Origin: an uncultured Tenacibaculum sp.
Lineage (GTDB): Bacteria > Bacteroidota > Bacteroidia > Flavobacteriales > Flavobacteriaceae
Length of the DNA stretch: 38,643 bases
Reading direction: 5' to 3'
NCBI GenBank assembly: GCA_937922085.1
Contig: CAKZVD010000058.1
Coordinates: 1-38,643, forward strand
Shown: in pieces, positions 1 to 7,376 of the stretch
Layout of the letters: each line of letters begins with the position of its first letter
Position numbering within the stretch: the stretch's first letter is position 1
Notes under the pieces: model-generated
The model's database searches: none
What the model saw: only the letters and a program-made list of their open reading frames with translations
What the model was told of the DNA's origin: nothing
Position numbers and translations under genes: made by a program

Positions 1-2
1 AT

Positions 3-518
3 AAAGATGATTTAGAAGAGGTTTTTAAATCAAGAATCAAACAATTTATTATTTCTGATGAAGAGCAGATAGAGTACACCAAAACGAGTAATCAAGAAAT
101 AAAATTAAAAGAAGATGAAATAATATTCACCAAGAAAGAAATTGAGAGTCTCCAGAAAAAAATGGATAACCTTATTACTTTAAGCACGGAAGGTCAAATA
201 CCATTAAAAGGTTTTAATTCTCATTATCAACCATTATTTGATAGGCAGAAAATCCTAGAGGATAGTATTCGTTTTTTAAAGAAAGAATTAGAAGTAAAGA
301 AAGAAACTAAATCTTCACAAAAATTAATTTTTGATAAGTCGAAAGATTTGTATGAAAACTGGGATGCTTTGGAGAGACCTGAAAAACGATATATAGCTCA
401 ATCAGTAATTAATAAAATTACATTTGATGGTAAAACTATAAACTTTAATCTTAGGAAGATAGCCCCACTATCTTCTTTGGAATTAGGGGCTAATGGTCAA
501 CACAGTCCCACAATATAA
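3..518 (+). CDS. Serine recombinase, C-terminal part (5' end outside window)
   Basis: The frame is open from the window edge to the TAA at 516-518; the first internal ATG is at 162, but the coding sequence clearly continues upstream of it. The visible part is a long charged helical region (about codons 1-110, rich in Lys/Glu, probable coiled coil) followed by a short conserved-looking segment with YENWDALERPEKRYIAQSVI and a closing beta-rich stretch. This resembles the C-terminal half of large serine recombinases, where a coiled coil is followed by a DNA-contacting tail. The catalytic N-terminal domain is not in the window, so activity cannot be judged. The last codons overlap sequence that belongs to an ssb gene (509 onward), so the stop codon appears to be supplied by the target DNA. 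Another phage-type integrase is less likely. Confidence 0.62.
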   Translation, partial: KDDLEEVFKSRIKQFIISDEEQIEYTKTSNQEIKLKEDEIIFTKKEIESLQKKMDNLITLSTEGQIPLKGFNSHYQPLFDRQKILEDSIRFLKKELEVKKETKSSQKLIFDKSKDLYENWDALERPEKRYIAQSVINKITFDGKTINFNLRKIAPLSSLELGANGQHSPTI

Positions 519-685
519 TTGCTTGGAATAAAACAGCTGAAATTATTGAGAGTTATTTAAATAAAGGTAATGAAGTTGTTATTGAAGGAAAGTTAACCTC
601 TAGAAGTTATGAAACTAGCGAAGGAGAAAAACGCTATATAACAGAAGTAGTTTGCAATGAAATATTGATGTTAGGAAATAAATAA
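509..685 (+). pseudogene. ssb: 3' fragment of single-stranded DNA-binding protein gene (ssb)
   Basis: In a frame different from the recombinase, codons from 509 read HNIIAWNKTAEIIESYLNKG and continue through VVIEGKLTSRSY, GEKRYITEVVCNEILMLG and a TAA at 683-685. This is the second half of the OB fold of bacterial SSB, which binds ssDNA in replication and repair. The first half (about 50 residues including the start) is missing: upstream of 509 the similarity stops and recombinase sequence begins, and an in-frame stop lies at 491-493. The fragment has no start of its own and is probably not translated. It is followed by a good terminator. The simplest reading is that an element integrated inside ssb and the 5' half lies beyond the left edge. 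An alternative is a second, decayed ssb copy. A functional ssb is expected elsewhere in the genome. Confidence 0.75.
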
Positions 686-727
686 GTGGGAAATTTGCTG
701 CCAGAAGAAAAAAGAAAAGAAAAAGAG

Positions 728-761
728 AACCCGTTAGTTTGCTGCTAATGGGTTTTATTTT
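728..761 (+). terminator. Rho-independent terminator after ssb fragment
   Basis: The arms AACCCGTTAG (728-737) and CTAATGGGTT (745-754) form a 10-bp stem with one G-U pair and a 7-nt loop, followed by a T-rich run. It probably belonged to the original ssb transcript. Confidence 0.8.
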
Positions 762-869
762 TAATATTAGTGTATAATACATAACGACAGCTTCTTTATT
801 AAACTGATTGTAGTATTAATAAAAATGTTTTTTCTGTTTTTATACAAATTTAATGCGTATATTCGTTAT

Positions 870-1199
870 GTGAGTAATTTTAAAAGAATAACAAGTTTTT
901 TACTTTCAGTGAGCATATTTATGACTCACTTAGTTGTTCTTTTTCATACTTTAGATCATCAAGACAATCATAATAGTGCTTTTTCAAAAACATTAGAATT
1001 TAAACAGGATTCTAATGCTGATGATTGTGCTATTTGTGATGTTTATTTAGATTTTGATTTTTCTGAATTACAATCCTTATCTTATTCTTTTGTAGTTCCG
1101 CAATTAATTTCTGATCAAATTTTACAACAGAGCGATCAATTCAAACCAGTTGCTTTATATTTTAAGCAATCCCGGTCACCACCATTTTTTGTAGCATAA
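870..1199 (+). CDS. Small His/Cys membrane or exported protein, DUF2946-like (copy 1)
   Basis: GTG at 870 is preferred over the ATG at 825 because the paralogous copy at 2183-2512 aligns from its own GTG at the same point. The protein is about 109 residues. It has an N-terminal hydrophobic segment (FLLSVSIFMTHLVVLFH), a histidine-bearing stretch (HTLDHQDNH), a CAIC pair in a DDCAICDVYLD motif, and a C-terminal SRSPPFF tail. The layout (signal or membrane segment, paired cysteines, C-terminal R-x-P-P) resembles DUF2946-type small proteins, which in other bacteria often sit near metal-related TonB receptors; this assignment is tentative. The next gene is an ATPase-like ORF 194 bp downstream, and the same pair is repeated next door. 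A role in metal or ligand handling for the downstream receptor is inferred only from context. Confidence 0.6.
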   Translation: MSNFKRITSFLLSVSIFMTHLVVLFHTLDHQDNHNSAFSKTLEFKQDSNADDCAICDVYLDFDFSELQSLSYSFVVPQLISDQILQQSDQFKPVALYFKQSRSPPFFVA

Positions 1200-1393
1200 T
1201 ATATAAAAACATGTAGTAATATTTTATTACTGATTAATAGTTTGTACTTAAAATTAAAGTATTTCTTTTAGTCTATATGTATTTATGTATTCTTTTTTAT
1301 TTCTAGTAACCGTTTAAATCGATTACTACAATAATTTTATCTCTTAGTCCTTAAGAGTTTAATAATCATTTTTTATTAAAAACAATAATTATT

Positions 1394-2074
1394 ATGCTAC
1401 AAGCAGAAAAAAATAGTGTACGTTATCACAAAAAATTAGCACCTAAATATTTAAATACGAAAGAAACTTTTTGTGTACTTAGACAAAATGGAATTGAAAA
1501 AACAACAACAGTTAATGTTTTTTTAGGAGTAACAAAACCAGCAGAAGGAGACACTTTAATAAATAGTATTTCTGTTAAAACAAATCAAAAAGTTAGAAGT
1601 TCATTAGCATATATTCCTGAAACAGTACAATTATATACTAATTTGTCAGGATTAGAAAATTTAGATCTTTTTTGTCAATCAGTAGGTAAATTTTATACAG
1701 AATATGAACTTTTTAAATTTTTATTAGATGCTAGTTTAAAAGGAGAAGCATGTCATAAAAAATTAAAAACGTACTCAAAAGTAATGCGTCAAAAAGTAGT
1801 AATGGCAATTGCATTAGCGAGGAATGCTTCTTACATTCTTATGAGTGAACCTAATTCAGATTTAGATTCTAAAGCAGAAATAGATTTTTCAAATGCGTGT
1901 CAAAAATTATTAGGAGAAGGAATTCAAGTATTAAAAGTGGCTAATGATATTTTTAAAACAGTAGATACGTGTACAAAAATAGGAGCGATGAAGGAAGGAA
2001 CACTAATTCATATATCTGATGAAATGCCTAGAATTAAAAGACAAGAGCTACAAGAAGTATCTCATGCTGTTTAA
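1394..2074 (+). CDS. Degenerate ABC ATPase with full-length open frame (copy 1)
   Basis: The 226-residue protein aligns end to end with the intact ATPase at 2701-3393, with only a 4-residue in-frame gap before the Walker A region. Every catalytic motif is altered. Walker A is RQNGIEKT (30-37) instead of GQNGAGKT. The signature is YSKVMRQK instead of YSKGMRQK. The Walker B aspartate is Ser151 (ILMSEP). The D-loop is NSDLD instead of TSGLD. The H-loop histidine is Asn184. The Walker A Lys36 and the Glu after Walker B (Glu152) are kept. There is no internal stop and no frameshift. It cannot be a normal ATPase by family rules. It may be a decaying duplicate or a pseudo-ATPase that pairs with the intact copy. 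Its codons are more AT-rich than those of copy 2. Confidence 0.8.
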   Translation: MLQAEKNSVRYHKKLAPKYLNTKETFCVLRQNGIEKTTTVNVFLGVTKPAEGDTLINSISVKTNQKVRSSLAYIPETVQLYTNLSGLENLDLFCQSVGKFYTEYELFKFLLDASLKGEACHKKLKTYSKVMRQKVVMAIALARNASYILMSEPNSDLDSKAEIDFSNACQKLLGEGIQVLKVANDIFKTVDTCTKIGAMKEGTLIHISDEMPRIKRQELQEVSHAV

Positions 2075-2182
2075 TCTTATTTAATATGTGAAAATATTTT
2101 ATAAATAAAAATTTAAATGTTTTCTTTTAAACATTTATCTTATATTTTTATTTGGATTAAATAAAGTTAATATATTTGTTCC

Positions 2183-2512
2183 GTGAAAAGTTTTCAAAAG
2201 ACAATAAGTTTTCTACTTACGGTGATCATTTTTATGACTCACCTTATTGTTCTTTTTCACACTATAGATCATCAAGAAGAGCATCATACCAATTTTTCAA
2301 ATAGTTTAGAATTTGAAGCACATACTGATATTGGTGATTGCTCTATTTGTGATGTATATTTAGATGTTGATTTCTCTGAATTACAATCAACATCTTATTC
2401 TTTTGTAATTACTAAATGTATTTCTGATCAAATTTTACAGCAAGAAGATCAGTTTAAACCTGTTGTTTTATATCTTAAACAATCACGGTCACCACCTTAT
2501 TTTATAGTATAG
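2183..2512 (+). CDS. Small His/Cys membrane or exported protein, DUF2946-like (copy 2)
   Basis: GTG start at 2183; 109 residues. It is a close paralogue of the product at 870-1199, with the same hydrophobic N-terminus (SFLLTVIIFMTHLIVLFH), histidine cluster (DHQEEHH), CSIC pair within GDCSICDVYLDVDFSELQ, and closing SRSPPYF. The extra histidine in the DHQEEHH cluster and the paired cysteines could bind a metal, but no known metal site is proven. It sits directly upstream of the intact ATPase, receptor and permeases, so it is probably the working copy of this accessory protein. A TATATTTG sequence resembling a Bacteroidota -7 promoter box lies at 2171-2178, only 4 bp before the GTG. Either the mRNA is nearly leaderless or the match is by chance. 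Confidence 0.62.
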   Translation: MKSFQKTISFLLTVIIFMTHLIVLFHTIDHQEEHHTNFSNSLEFEAHTDIGDCSICDVYLDVDFSELQSTSYSFVITKCISDQILQQEDQFKPVVLYLKQSRSPPYFIV

Positions 2513-2700
2513 TATATAAAAACGTGTAGTTTATAATTATTTAATTGAAAAGATGCTTTTTATTTAAGTGTCTATTTTCATATCTACATGTACTTATATA
2601 TTCTTTTTATTTGTAGAAGGCATTTTAATATGTGTACTACAACCTAATGTTCTTAGCATATAAGAATATAACCAACAATTTTTATTAAAAACAACATATT

Positions 2701-3393
2701 ATGTTACAAGCAAAGAAGCTTTGTATGCGTTACGATGATAAGTTAGCGCTCAAAGACTTGAGTTTTTCTGTAGCTCCTGGAGAGGTTTTTTGTCTTTTGG
2801 GGCAAAACGGGGCAGGAAAAACGACCACTATTAATATCTTTTTAGGTTTAATAGAACCAACCTCGGGGGAGGCTTTAATTAATGGTGTTTCGGTAGTAAA
2901 GAGTAAGTCAGCTCGAAGTTCAATAGCCTATATTCCTGAAATTGTTCAACTTTATGGGAATTTGTCAGGGTTAGAAAACTTAGATTTTTTTAGTCGTTTG
3001 GCAGGTTTTGTTTATAAAAAAGAAGAGCTTACTAGTTTCTTACAACGTGCTAATTTACAAGAAACAGAGCACTCAAATAAACTATCTACTTATTCAAAAG
3101 GGATGCGTCAAAAAGTAGGAATAGCAGTTGCCTTGGCAAAAAATGCGTCCTATATTCTTATGGACGAGCCAACCTCTGGTTTAGATCCTAAAGCATCTGT
3201 AGAATTTGCAAAAACGTGCAAAGAATTATCTGCTAATGGAGTGGGGATATTTATGGCTACTCATGATATTTTTAATGCAGTAAACATAGGTTCCCGAATA
3301 GGAATTATGAAAGAAGGAGCTTTAATTCATGTTGCAGAAACTGACAAAATTAATGCACAAGAATTACAAGATTTATATATAAAAACAATTTAA
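2701..3393 (+). CDS. ABC transporter ATP-binding protein (intact copy 2)
   Basis: This 230-residue cytoplasmic ATPase powers an ABC-2 type transporter. All motifs are present: Walker A GQNGAGKT (34-41), Q-loop region YIPEIVQLY, signature YSKGMRQK (131-138), Walker B YILMDEP with Asp155/Glu156, D-loop SGLD, and H-loop His188 in MATHDIF. The length is usual for CcmA/NosF-like export ATPases. It is followed 24 bp later by the TonB receptor and then by two permeases, so the likely complex is this ATPase with the products at 5925 and 7376. The 188-bp leader between the small upstream gene and this ATG resembles the leader of copy 1, marking a tandem duplication. Confidence 0.92.
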   Translation: MLQAKKLCMRYDDKLALKDLSFSVAPGEVFCLLGQNGAGKTTTINIFLGLIEPTSGEALINGVSVVKSKSARSSIAYIPEIVQLYGNLSGLENLDFFSRLAGFVYKKEELTSFLQRANLQETEHSNKLSTYSKGMRQKVGIAVALAKNASYILMDEPTSGLDPKASVEFAKTCKELSANGVGIFMATHDIFNAVNIGSRIGIMKEGALIHVAETDKINAQELQDLYIKTI

Positions 3394-3417
3394 TTACAAG
3401 GAATAAATTTATTAAAA

Positions 3418-5919
3418 ATGAATTTTAAAAATATAGTATTCGCTATCATTTTTTTTGTAACGCAAATAAGTTTTGCACAATCAAAAATAAGTGGTAAAAT
3501 TTTAGGAATAGATAATTCACCAATACCGGGAACTACTATTCTTGTTTCAAAGGAAGGACAAAAACAAAAAGGAACAACATCAGATTTAGAAGGTGATTTT
3601 AGTGTAGCAATAAAAGAAAATGGAATATATAATGTACGTATATCTTTTGTAGGTTATAAATCTTATAAAAGAGAAATTAATGTAACTGAAAACCAAAATA
3701 TAGATCTAGGATCTATTATATTAAAAGAATCTACAGAGTTTTTACAATCTGTAGAAGTTATAGGAAGAAAACGTAAAGATTATAACAGTGATTATTCTTT
3801 TTCAGCTACCAAAATAGCCATTAAAAATAAAGAATTACCACAGGCAGTGGCTACAGTAACTAAAGAACTTCTTGCCGACCGTCAAGCTTTTCAAATAGTA
3901 GATGCTGTAAAAACGGTGAGTAATGTTGCAGCTACAGGATTGTATAATCACTTTAATATACGTGGTATTACTCAGGCAGATGATGGACAAGTTGTCAACG
4001 GTATGCGTACACGTCAATTTTATTTCTTACCACCTATTACTTCTCATTTAGAGCGTGTAGAAGTAATAAAAGGGCCTTCTTCGGTTACTTTTTCAAGTGC
4101 AGATCCAGGTGGTACAGTAAATATGGTGACGAAAAAACCTTTAAAAGAAAAACGTAGTGAAGTATCTATAGCAGCGGGTAGTTTTGGAACACTAAGAACT
4201 ACAGCAGATTTTACAGGTCCTTTAAATGAAGAAGAAACATTATTGTATCGTTTTAATGCAGCTTACCAAGAAGCTGAATCTTTTAGAGACGTAGTTAATA
4301 ATAATGCTATTTTAATAACACCATCTTTTAGTTATGTGCCAGACGAAAATACAGCATTAAACGTAGAAATTATATACAATGCTGCAGATGGGAACTTAGA
4401 TAGGGGACAACCTATTTTTGATGCAGTTGATGAAAATTACAATCCTAACAGTACTGCTATTACTTTGAATCCAGGGGCAAAAAATGACTTTTATAAAACT
4501 AAAGAACTTACGTTCATGACTAGTTTTAATAAAAAATTTACAGAAAACTTTAGTTTCAATGCGCAGTACATGAAACAAACTTGGGAAGAAGATTTGCAAG
4601 AGCATAGAATAGATGCTTTTAATGCAGCTTATGATGAAAATGGAGATGTTATTGCCGATCTAGCACCATACAGATATGCAGAAAGACAACAATCTTGGAA
4701 CACGAATAATATAAGTGCATTTTTCAATTATAATATTGTAAGCGGAAATGTTACAAATAAAATTTTGGTGGGTTACGATGCTACTCGTTGGGAAAGAAAA
4801 ACAGGAGGTAGTAGTTCTGCAAGAAGACAATATTTGAAAACAGATGGTACTTATGCTAGGTTTAGACCTAGTAGTAGTAATTTAGCTGATTTTCAGGTTG
4901 CAGATGGGAAATTAATTCCATTTATACCACATTTTGATTTGAATAACCCTTACAATGGTTTAAGAGATGTTAGTAAATATAATCTAACAGAAAATGAGAT
5001 GAACCCTAACTTAACTTCTTCAGATGGTGTTTATATTCAAAACCAGTTTAAAATAGGTAAATTCTCTGCTTTATTAAATTTAAGATATGAGTGGTTTGGA
5101 GATATTTTTAAATACAAACAAGCAGGAGAAGAAGAGTTTAAAACCGAAGCGTTTATACCAAGAATAGGTTTTACTTATGAAGTAACAGAAGATATTAGTG
5201 CATATGCAACGTACTTAGAAGGTTTTCAGCCACATACTAACACAGTGTCTTTATCTCCATCAGCAGAAGGGTTTTTTAATGCAGCTTCTCCAGCAAGATT
5301 TGATCCATTAGAGAGTAGTTTGAAAGAAATAGGAGCAAAGGGAGAGTTTTTAAAGGGAAAAATATTTGCTAACTTTTCGATTTTTGAAATTATTCAAAAA
5401 AATTTATTAATAGGGGATAGTTATACACCAGAGAGTTTAAATACTAGAGGAAAGCAACGTAGTAGAGGTTTTGAAATGGATGTTTCAGGTTATGTAACTC
5501 CAAACTTTCAACTGACAGCTTCTTATGGTTTTAATGATGCTAAGATCATAGAAGATACTGTAGTAGGATTTAACGGACAGCGAATTGGAGGAGCTCCAAA
5601 ACACAATGCCAATTTCTGGGGGCGTTATGATTTTATGAGTAGTACTTTAAAAGGTGTTGGAGTAGGTTTTGGTGCTCAATATGTAGATGAAAGATATACA
5701 TGGTACAATCCAGATTATCTTCCTAATAGAGTCTTATTACCAGAGTATACTATGTTTGATCCTGCTGTATATTATAAGCCAAATAATACAGGGGTTCAAT
5801 TAACACTTAAAGTGAATAATATATTTAATAAAACGTATTGGTTAGGAGGTCTTAGCCCTGCTAGATTAGGTCCTGGAGCACCAAGGAACTTTTTACTAAA
5901 TGCAACTTATAAGTTTTAA
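3418..5919 (+). CDS. TonB-dependent receptor, siderophore type
   Basis: An 833-residue outer-membrane importer. Residues 1-20 are a signal peptide ending SFAQ. Residues about 22-107 form a carboxypeptidase-regulatory-like beta domain (ISGKILGIDNSPIPGTTILV ... GDFSV ... VGYKSYKRE) typical of Bacteroidota receptors. A plug domain follows (about 130-240) with FNIRGI, RVEVIKGPSSVTFSSADPGG and TVNMVTKKP, as in FhuA/FecA-like receptors. The remainder is a beta barrel ending NATYKF with a terminal Phe, as required for barrel assembly. The substrate is not readable from sequence; a ferric siderophore or other metal complex is the family default. It sits inside an ABC operon, between the ATPase (24 bp upstream) and the permeases (5 bp downstream). 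That links outer-membrane uptake with inner-membrane transport. Confidence 0.93.
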   Translation: MNFKNIVFAIIFFVTQISFAQSKISGKILGIDNSPIPGTTILVSKEGQKQKGTTSDLEGDFSVAIKENGIYNVRISFVGYKSYKREINVTENQNIDLGSIILKESTEFLQSVEVIGRKRKDYNSDYSFSATKIAIKNKELPQAVATVTKELLADRQAFQIVDAVKTVSNVAATGLYNHFNIRGITQADDGQVVNGMRTRQFYFLPPITSHLERVEVIKGPSSVTFSSADPGGTVNMVTKKPLKEKRSEVSIAAGSFGTLRTTADFTGPLNEEETLLYRFNAAYQEAESFRDVVNNNAILITPSFSYVPDENTALNVEIIYNAADGNLDRGQPIFDAVDENYNPNSTAITLNPGAKNDFYKTKELTFMTSFNKKFTENFSFNAQYMKQTWEEDLQEHRIDAFNAAYDENGDVIADLAPYRYAERQQSWNTNNISAFFNYNIVSGNVTNKILVGYDATRWERKTGGSSSARRQYLKTDGTYARFRPSSSNLADFQVADGKLIPFIPHFDLNNPYNGLRDVSKYNLTENEMNPNLTSSDGVYIQNQFKIGKFSALLNLRYEWFGDIFKYKQAGEEEFKTEAFIPRIGFTYEVTEDISAYATYLEGFQPHTNTVSLSPSAEGFFNAASPARFDPLESSLKEIGAKGEFLKGKIFANFSIFEIIQKNLLIGDSYTPESLNTRGKQRSRGFEMDVSGYVTPNFQLTASYGFNDAKIIEDTVVGFNGQRIGGAPKHNANFWGRYDFMSSTLKGVGVGFGAQYVDERYTWYNPDYLPNRVLLPEYTMFDPAVYYKPNNTGVQLTLKVNNIFNKTYWLGGLSPARLGPGAPRNFLLNATYKF

Positions 5920-5924
5920 TTAAT

Positions 5925-7376
5925 ATGAAAAAACACGTTATTATTTTAATAACAAAACAGTTTTTTAAAAAGACCTTTAGTAATAAAGGTCTTTTAGCAC
6001 TTTTAACTGTTTTTATAGCTGTTTTGGCGTATGTAACTATAGATAGTTGGCAAGCTTTTGAAGCGCACCATGATGTAGTTGAAGATCATCAAGATAGTTC
6101 GAGAAAAAGTTGGGAAGATAGCCCAGATAAACATCCACATCGAATGGCACACTTTGGTACATTCGCATTTCGTTTACAGCACCCTTTGAGTATTTTTGAT
6201 TCTGGGATAGAAAGTTATACAGGAAATTCTGTTTTTTTAGAAGCACATAAACAAAATACAGCAAATTTTTCAGAAGCGAGTTTATCAACTGGTTTGGTAC
6301 GTTTTGGTGATTTAAACATTGCGATGTTACTCCAATTGATTTTACCATTAATCATTTTTTTTATAGGATATTCAGCTATAACTTTTGAAAAAGAAAATGG
6401 AACGCTAAAGATAATTTATATTCAAGGTGCGACAATTAAAGAAGTTCTTCTAGGTAAATCTTTAGGGTTGTTTTTGGTTTCAAGCTTATTTTTTTTACCA
6501 GCTTTACTATCATTATGGAGCATTTCTTTTTTAGAAAATCATAACCTAAATATAAATACAGCTGTTGTAGTTAGATCTTTATTAATTACGATTTCTTATT
6601 TCTTATTTTTTATGATTTTATGTTGTCTTACTGTAATTGTTTCAGCTAAGAGTGAAAACTCGAATAAAGCATTATTAAGTTTGCTAGGAGTTTGGTTGTT
6701 GTTTTTTATTATTATACCTAAGACAGCTCAAGTGGTTGGAAATTATATACATCCAAATCTATCTAAAATTGAATTTAGAGCAGCCATAGAAGCGGAGGTT
6801 TCAAAAAGAGGAGATAGCCATAACCCAAATGATCCCTATTTTAATAGTTTAAAGGATTCAATTTTAAAAGCAAATAATGTCACAGATGTAAAAGAATTAC
6901 CATTTAATTATAGTGGGTTTTTAATGAGTAGAGGAGAAAAGCAATCGGCTGTTATTTATAATGAACAACACAAAAAACTGATTGATAGCTATAAAAAACA
7001 GAATAGTATTACAAATGGATTAGTATTTCTTAATCCGTATTTGGCAATTAAAAACTTATCTATGAGTTTGTCTGGAGTAGATTTTGATACCTATGTAAAC
7101 TTTTTATTACAAACTGAAAATTATAGATATAGGCAATCTCAATACATGAACGATTTACAAATGAAGTTTATTAGTAATAAAGCAAAAAGTAGTGAGGGTA
7201 AAGTTCATGTTGTTAAAAAAGAACATTGGAAAGCACTACCAAAATTTAATTACGAATATATTTCAATAAGCAAAACTATACAAAATCAGATGTTAGCCAT
7301 AATAACGCTTAGTATTTGGTTATTTTTTGCTCTGATAATTATGACTAAGTTTTCTAATCGTTTTAAAATTATTTAA
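5925..7376 (+). CDS. ABC-2 type permease, DUF3526-like (permease 1)
   Basis: A 483-residue inner-membrane protein. It has an N-terminal membrane segment (about 22-42) and then a roughly 90-residue non-cytoplasmic region with many histidines (FEAHHDVVEDHQ ... DKHPHRMAHFGTFAF) and the phrase PLSIFDSGIESYTGNSVFLEAHKQN. About five further membrane helices follow, then a second soluble loop (about 285-450) and a final helix. This pattern matches ABC-2 permeases carrying a DUF3526 domain. The start ATG is 5 bp after the receptor stop. The stop overlaps the next ATG by one base (TAATG), which implies translational coupling and probable heterodimer formation with permease 2. The histidine-rich loop might contact a metal or metallophore; that is inference. 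Confidence 0.82.
   Translation: MKKHVIILITKQFFKKTFSNKGLLALLTVFIAVLAYVTIDSWQAFEAHHDVVEDHQDSSRKSWEDSPDKHPHRMAHFGTFAFRLQHPLSIFDSGIESYTGNSVFLEAHKQNTANFSEASLSTGLVRFGDLNIAMLLQLILPLIIFFIGYSAITFEKENGTLKIIYIQGATIKEVLLGKSLGLFLVSSLFFLPALLSLWSISFLENHNLNINTAVVVRSLLITISYFLFFMILCCLTVIVSAKSENSNKALLSLLGVWLLFFIIIPKTAQVVGNYIHPNLSKIEFRAAIEAEVSKRGDSHNPNDPYFNSLKDSILKANNVTDVKELPFNYSGFLMSRGEKQSAVIYNEQHKKLIDSYKKQNSITNGLVFLNPYLAIKNLSMSLSGVDFDTYVNFLLQTENYRYRQSQYMNDLQMKFISNKAKSSEGKVHVVKKEHWKALPKFNYEYISISKTIQNQMLAIITLSIWLFFALIIMTKFSNRFKII

Larger units (their letters stand above)
870..3393 (+). repeat. Tandem duplication of [small protein + ABC ATPase] unit, about 1.3 kb each
   Basis: Unit 1 covers 870-2074 and unit 2 covers 2183-3393. 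Both protein pairs align end to end. The non-coding stretches between the paired genes also match: both begin TATATAAAAAC and end with TTTATTAAAAAC before the ATPase ATG. The copies have diverged unevenly; unit 1 has lost its ATPase motifs while unit 2 keeps them. This is an ancient rather than recent duplication. Confidence 0.85.

Noticed and set aside
825..869. ATG at 825 as the start of the first small His/Cys protein
   Set aside because: The paralogue at 2183 begins at the residue equivalent to GTG 870, and codons 825-869 have no counterpart there.
2171..2178. TATATTTG as a promoter -7 box for the second small protein
   Set aside because: It lies only 4 bp before the GTG and the TTG upstream is too close; it is reported only as a possibility.
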